Assembly (NCBI RefSeq): GCF_036884655.1
Contig: NC_088340.1
Location: forward strand, 29,031,001 to 29,095,000
Source of the DNA: Musa acuminata AAA Group
Lineage: Eukaryota; Streptophyta; Magnoliopsida; Zingiberales; Musaceae
Direction of reading: 5' to 3'
DNA length: 64,000 bases
Made by a program: the position numbers and the translations under genes. The notes beneath the pieces were generated by a model that saw nothing but the letters and a program-made list of their open reading frames with translations, ran no database searches and had not been told where the DNA came from. The stretch's first letter is position 1. Every line of letters starts with the position of its first letter. Shown piece after piece: positions 60,148 through 64,000 of this stretch.

Positions 60148-60486
60148 GAAATGGAGGGAATGGTAATGATCGCTTCGAGGGGATCGGCCTCCTTAATTGC
60201 TTCGAGAGGATTGGCCCTCCTTGATCGCTTCGAGGGGATCGTCCTCCTAAGGTTTGTCCACAGAATGGAATAACATTTCATTGATTGATTGATTGATTTA
60301 AAGAAAGGGTTGCATCGCTATTTATAGAGTTTCACCTAGAGTCCACCAGGACTTGAACTCTTAATAATAAATAAATATTAAATAAACCTCTACTTGACTC
60401 TAACTGAACTAAACATACTCAATAAACAACTAAACTAAATAGACTCAATAAACATTATTCAAAAGCTCAGAAAAAGGGTCCTAACA
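60148..60486 (-). repeat. Gypsy-R 5' LTR, second part
   Basis: Second GAAAT copy (60148-60152), then the remaining LTR with its GATCGCTTCGAGGGGATCG units and (ATTG)n run, ending CCTAACA at 60486. It is collinear with 38560-38897. Confidence 0.85.
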
Positions 60487-60655
60487 GCACCTCCGTCATC
60501 TATCGAAGATATAGGGATTCGAATGGATCGCTTTGAACAATGACAAGATCAACTTGAAGAATGCCAAGATTAAATCTTAACTGAGTTACAGCAGATTCAT
60601 CGACAATTTGATACCTTGTTTAGACATTTTAATTTTCCACCACTTGAATAAGCTG
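60487..60655 (+). pseudogene. SIRE-C env-like ORF, C-terminal part
   Basis: Continues after the GCACC duplication: SSIEDIGIRMDRFEQ, stop, then QLEECQD, stop, ELQQIHRQFDTLFRHFNFPP, a hydrophilic coiled-coil-like tail. Reading it as the end of the ORF cut at 38522 is an inference from the matching target duplication and the PPSSI/PPIEQ-type linker. Confidence 0.6.
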
Positions 60656-62085
60656 TGTATGTATTTTTGAAAAGTGTACACAATTCCTCTTTGTTATGTT
60701 GTAATACTATGTTGTTTACCTTAATGTTGTAAACTTAGAATGCTACTCACTTTGATAATCGCGATACTGTGCTTTTATGCTACGTACTTTGATAATAAAA
60801 TTCTGTGCTAACTACCTTGATTTGTCCGAATGCATGAATTTGTTAAATTTCATTTTCGGACTTTCTTTGGTCAATCACTTAAATTTTGTACTGCGAATTT
60901 TACATGATGATAAGATTGTGTGCCTCAATATCATGTTTACTTTCATGATGATTATTTCTATTGAATATTGAGATGTTTCAATCATACATCGGATTCTCAA
61001 TCTTTGAGTACTACAAAGCACTAATGATTTTGCCTCATGCAAGTAGTGATGAAAAGCTATGACAAAACACTTTATAAATGCATGAATTTGATGCATATTT
61101 TCTTTCCGAACAATCTTTCACTTAATATATTTCTTGAATGGAGCTTTCATGAGTCTATGTCATATTAAGTTGATTTTTGATACATAGAAGTCATTGACTA
61201 ATGTATCTCTCATGGATTTATCTCTTGTGAATTTTTAATTGAGAAATGGATTTGATATGATAATTCTTTCACATGAATTCTTTCTTAATGAAGGAAGAAT
61301 TTTTTTTTAGATGAACACTTGCAAGGATTTAATTTCACATGAATATCTTGATCCTTGTGAAAAATGAAGCATGATTTAATGAAACTCTTTTATCATTTTT
61401 AACTTCATTCAAAGTTGGTTCTCAATGGTTTTTCCTTCTTACTTTCCTCCTTCATGCGAAGTTTTAATAAAAAATAAAAAAGGAGAAGATGATGGAAGCC
61501 ATCTCATTAAATATTTATAACTTTCAATGTGAGAACTTTTGAATAATATCATGTCATGAATGCTTGAAATATGATTCGTATGAATTTCTTTACAATTTAA
61601 AATATGACATGAATTTTTACCACCCTTGCATTTATTGCTGAATCATTCTTCTTTTTGTTGATGACAAAGCGGGAGAAATAATACCAAAATGTAATAAATT
61701 GATGATAAATATATACAATTTTACACCTGAAATGTTTGGATGTTAACTTTTCTTCATTATGATAAGATATCTAGAGCTTAACTTGCAATTTTAAAAATTG
61801 ATATCTTGCCATAGAATGAATTGTTATGTTTGTCATCCTTCATATTTGAAATATCAACACTTGAAAATGGATGTCATGTCTTGATATTATTTTCAGAATG
61901 TTACATCATGATAGGAATTATGATATGTGTATTGATAAGTTTAAATGAACTTAACATATCAATATGTCTCTGGAATTCAAAGACTTTGAATTCAAGAATA
62001 ACTTTTCTCAAGTATGACATATAGATAGGTGGAGTTAAGGTTAACTCCATCATCAATTGATTGTCATCATCAAAAAGGGGGAGAT
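60656..62085 (+). mobile_element. SIRE-C 3' spacer
   Basis: AT-rich, no protein-like frame. From about 61640 it matches SIRE-A 500-834, including a PPT-like GATGACAAAGCGGGAGAAAT (61660-61679) and the terminal AAAAAGGGGGAGAT (62072-62085) next to the LTR. Confidence 0.75.
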
Positions 62086-62150
62086 TGTTAAATCTCGGAT
62101 TTGGATGATAAGTCAATTGTAATTTGTTTGATCTAATCTGTATATTGAGA
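62086..62150 (+). repeat. SIRE-C 3' LTR, truncated
   Basis: TGTTAAATCTCGG... matches the start of the 5' LTR at 33582 for about 65 bp, up to GAGAAAAG. It then breaks abruptly into copia pol sequence. Confidence 0.82.
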
Positions 62151-64000
62151 AAAGGTATTCAGATCTTTAGGGACATACTCCTAGAAAGTGATATCTCATG
62201 TCTCATCTGTATGAGACCTCTCTTGGAATTTTTAATGCCAAACCTTATTATAATGGTGTCTATGTACCTAGACTGGGATAAGCCAAGCATCCTCTTGGAT
62301 CTATCTCTATAGATCTGAATACCCAAGATATAGGATGCTTCTCCTAATTCCTTCATGGAGAAGTGTCTAGATAACCAAGTCTTTATTATAGATAGCATTC
62401 CTATATCAAATCTAATTATCATGATGTCATCCACATATAAAACCAAAAAGGTGATAGCGCTCCCACTTACCTTCCTGTACACATGAGGCTCATCTTCATT
62501 CTTAACGAAGTCATAAGATTTTATTGCCTCATCAAATCTTATGTTCCAACTTCGGGAAGCTTGCTTCTATTCATAAATGGATCTAAGCTACCTGTACACT
62601 TTATCTGGGTAGTCTTTGGACATGAATCCCTCGGGTTGTATCATATACACCTCCTCCTCGAGTTCGCCAATGAGGAATATAATTTTCACGTTCATATGAT
62701 AGATCTCATAATTATAGTGTACTCCAATAACCAATAGAATTCGGATGAATTTTAGCAAGGCTACGGGTAAGAAGGATTAATCATAGTCAACACCTTGTCT
62801 TTGACGATACCCCTTAGCCACTAACCTTGTTTTATAGGTCTCTATCTTTCTATTTACTCCGATCTTCTTCTTGAAGATCCACTTACAACCAATGGGTATA
62901 ATGCCCTCGGTTGCATCGACTACGGTTCCAAATTTTGTTGAAGTATATGAAATCCATCTCAGAATTCATAGCTTCTTGCCACTTCCCGACGTTTATACTC
63001 ATAATAACCTCTTCGTAGGTCTGAAGATTAATATCCTTAATGTCCTCTCCTCTAATATGTCCCACATATCTCTCAAGAGGATAGGATATTCTTCTAGACC
63101 TATATAAGGCTAGAACTTGTGTGCTATGTAACTGAACAGACTCTATTTCTGGAATGGTACTTGAGCTAGGTTCTCCAACCTCGCTCAACTCTATCACACT
63201 CCCACTATGTCCGCCAGGAATATGTTCTTTCTTAAGGAACATCGCTCTCTTAGCTACAAAGACCTTTTGGTCCTCTAGGTGATAGAAATAATGCCCATAA
63301 GTTTCCTTAGGGTATCCCATGAACTTGTACTACTCCTTCCTAGATTCCAACTTGTTGGGGTTGTATCTCTTAACGTGAGTAGGGTAGCCCCAAATCTTAA
63401 CAACCTTACAATCGGGCTTCTTCTCTTTTCATATCTCATATATTGTAGATACTATCGACTTAGTTGGAATTCTATTCAGAAGGTAAGCTGTGGTCTCTAG
63501 GGCGTATCCTTAGAATGAGATAGGTAGGTCAATGAAACTCATCATTAACACACTATGTCTAATAGTGTGTGATTCCTCCTCTCAGATACACCATTGAGCC
63601 GAGGTGTATAAGGAGGTATTCATTTGGACAAAATCTCATAGTCCTTAAGGAACTAGGTGAACCTTATACTCAAAGTACTCACCTCTTCGATATGATCAAA
63701 GACTCTTGATACTCTTTTCAGTTTGGTTCTCCACTTAATTCTTATGCTCCCTAAATTTCTCGAAGGCCTCGGACTTACACTTCATCAAGTACACATGTCC
63801 ATATCTTGAGAAATCGTTAGTAAAAGTAATGAAGTAGGAATAACCACCTATGGCATGAGTTGACATGAGACCGCATACATTACTATGTATGAGTTTTACT
63901 AAATAGAGAGTTGGTTAGTTTTCCATGAAGGCAAATCTCGTAAGTTGCATATGACTCATAGTCGAATGGATCTAGTTATACATCCTTTAGCAACTTTTGA
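62151..64000 (-). pseudogene. Decayed copia gag-pol fragment of the Copia-1 family (integrase to RT)
   Basis: Minus strand, collinear with Copia-1 about 6163-8030, continuing past the window. RT words YVDDIMII and [15 protein letters not shown] are in frame 62159-62482. The integrase/RT linker [10 protein letters not shown] and RYVGHIRGEDIKDI is in frame 62883-63320. Many frameshifts and stops, no LTR in view. The left edge is not an LTR end, so this is a truncated or rearranged copy. Confidence 0.85.

Larger units (their letters stand above)
38523..60486 (-). mobile_element. Gypsy-R: small non-autonomous Ty3-gypsy element (gag-protease only), host of two further insertions
   Basis: LTRs TGATAAGACC...CCTAACA. 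TSD ACACC (38518-38522) / GCACC (60487-60491), one mismatch, interrupting the SIRE-C env-like ORF. Own internal sequence totals about 2.8 kb (38898-40030 plus 48818-50445). It encodes gag and protease and ends LSLEDKADLK, a tail typical of chromodomain gypsy polyproteins, but has no RT or integrase. Copia-2 sits in gag and Gypsy-T2 in the 5' LTR. Confidence 0.85.
33582..62150 (+). mobile_element. SIRE-C: SIRE/Maximus-like element with env-like ORF, pol deleted, heavily nested
   Basis: 5' LTR, PBS, gag, a trace of protease, then directly an env-like ORF preceded by its own promoter-like block, a 3' spacer, a PPT and only the first ~65 bp of the 3' LTR. Integrase, RT and RNase H are absent (junction in about 36650-37140). 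Gypsy-R with its own insertions occupies 38523-60486. The 3' LTR is cut near 62150 by copia pol sequence, so the right TSD is not seen; the left candidate is GTTGA (33577-33581). Confidence 0.82.

Overview
This window is repetitive DNA from a large-genome flowering plant, most likely a monocot. The evidence is that essentially every base can be assigned to LTR retrotransposons of plant type: Ty1-copia Tork/Angela-like elements, SIRE/Maximus-like elements with an env-like ORF, chromodomain Ty3-gypsy elements with 3-kb LTRs, a small gag-protease gypsy element, and a TRIM-like miniature. I see no host gene, tRNA, rRNA or CRISPR array. The species cannot be named from this sequence.

Layout. 1-2177 is the 3' end of a SIRE-like element (SIRE-A) with its 3' LTR. 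2178-2612 is a degenerate copia LTR fragment. 2613-2677, 17367-18453 and 21371-21990 are parts of one minus-oriented gypsy LTR. It is split first by SIRE-B (2678-17361, TSD TATAA), which carries the intact Copia-1 (3947-12794, TSD GTGGA) inside its 5' LTR, and then by a solo gypsy LTR (18454-21365, TSD ATAAC). 21991-22279 is another copia LTR scrap. 22280-22715, 24335-24367 and 32910-33581 are parts of one antisense SIRE LTR. It is split by a solo SIRE LTR (22716-24329, TSD GGAGG) and by the gypsy element T1 (24368-32904, TSD CTTTA), whose right end is chimeric with a TRIM-like repeat. From 33582 a third SIRE-like element (SIRE-C) runs to about 62150. Its env-like ORF is split by a non-autonomous gypsy element (Gypsy-R, 38523-60486, TSD ACACC/GCACC). 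Gypsy-R is itself split by Copia-2 in gag (40031-48817, TSD CCTAG) and by gypsy T2 in its 5' LTR (50589-60147, TSD GAAAT). The window ends in a decayed copia pol fragment (62151-64000).

Function and age. Only Copia-1 has a complete gag-pol frame (1297 codons from the preferred start) with all catalytic motifs, a primer binding site, a polypurine tract and near-identical LTRs (about six differences in 1493 bp). It is the only plausible autonomous element here and could in principle supply proteins to Copia-2, which differs by one nonsense codon and two changes in a conserved RT motif. The SIRE and gypsy elements are older (LTRs diverged by roughly a tenth by eye in SIRE-B) and lack parts of pol. 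Several keep their cis-acting parts (LTR, PBS, PPT), so they could have been mobilised in trans.

Most interesting points: an internal copy of the LTR U3 repeat cluster plus a TATA box directly ahead of the SIRE-C env-like ORF; four copies of a hairpin-forming 17-mer in the copia leader; an LTR/PBS-junction patch pasted into the integrase of T2; a 40-bp triplication of the PBS/LTR boundary in Gypsy-R; and a gypsy/TRIM chimeric LTR end flanked by a proper TSD.
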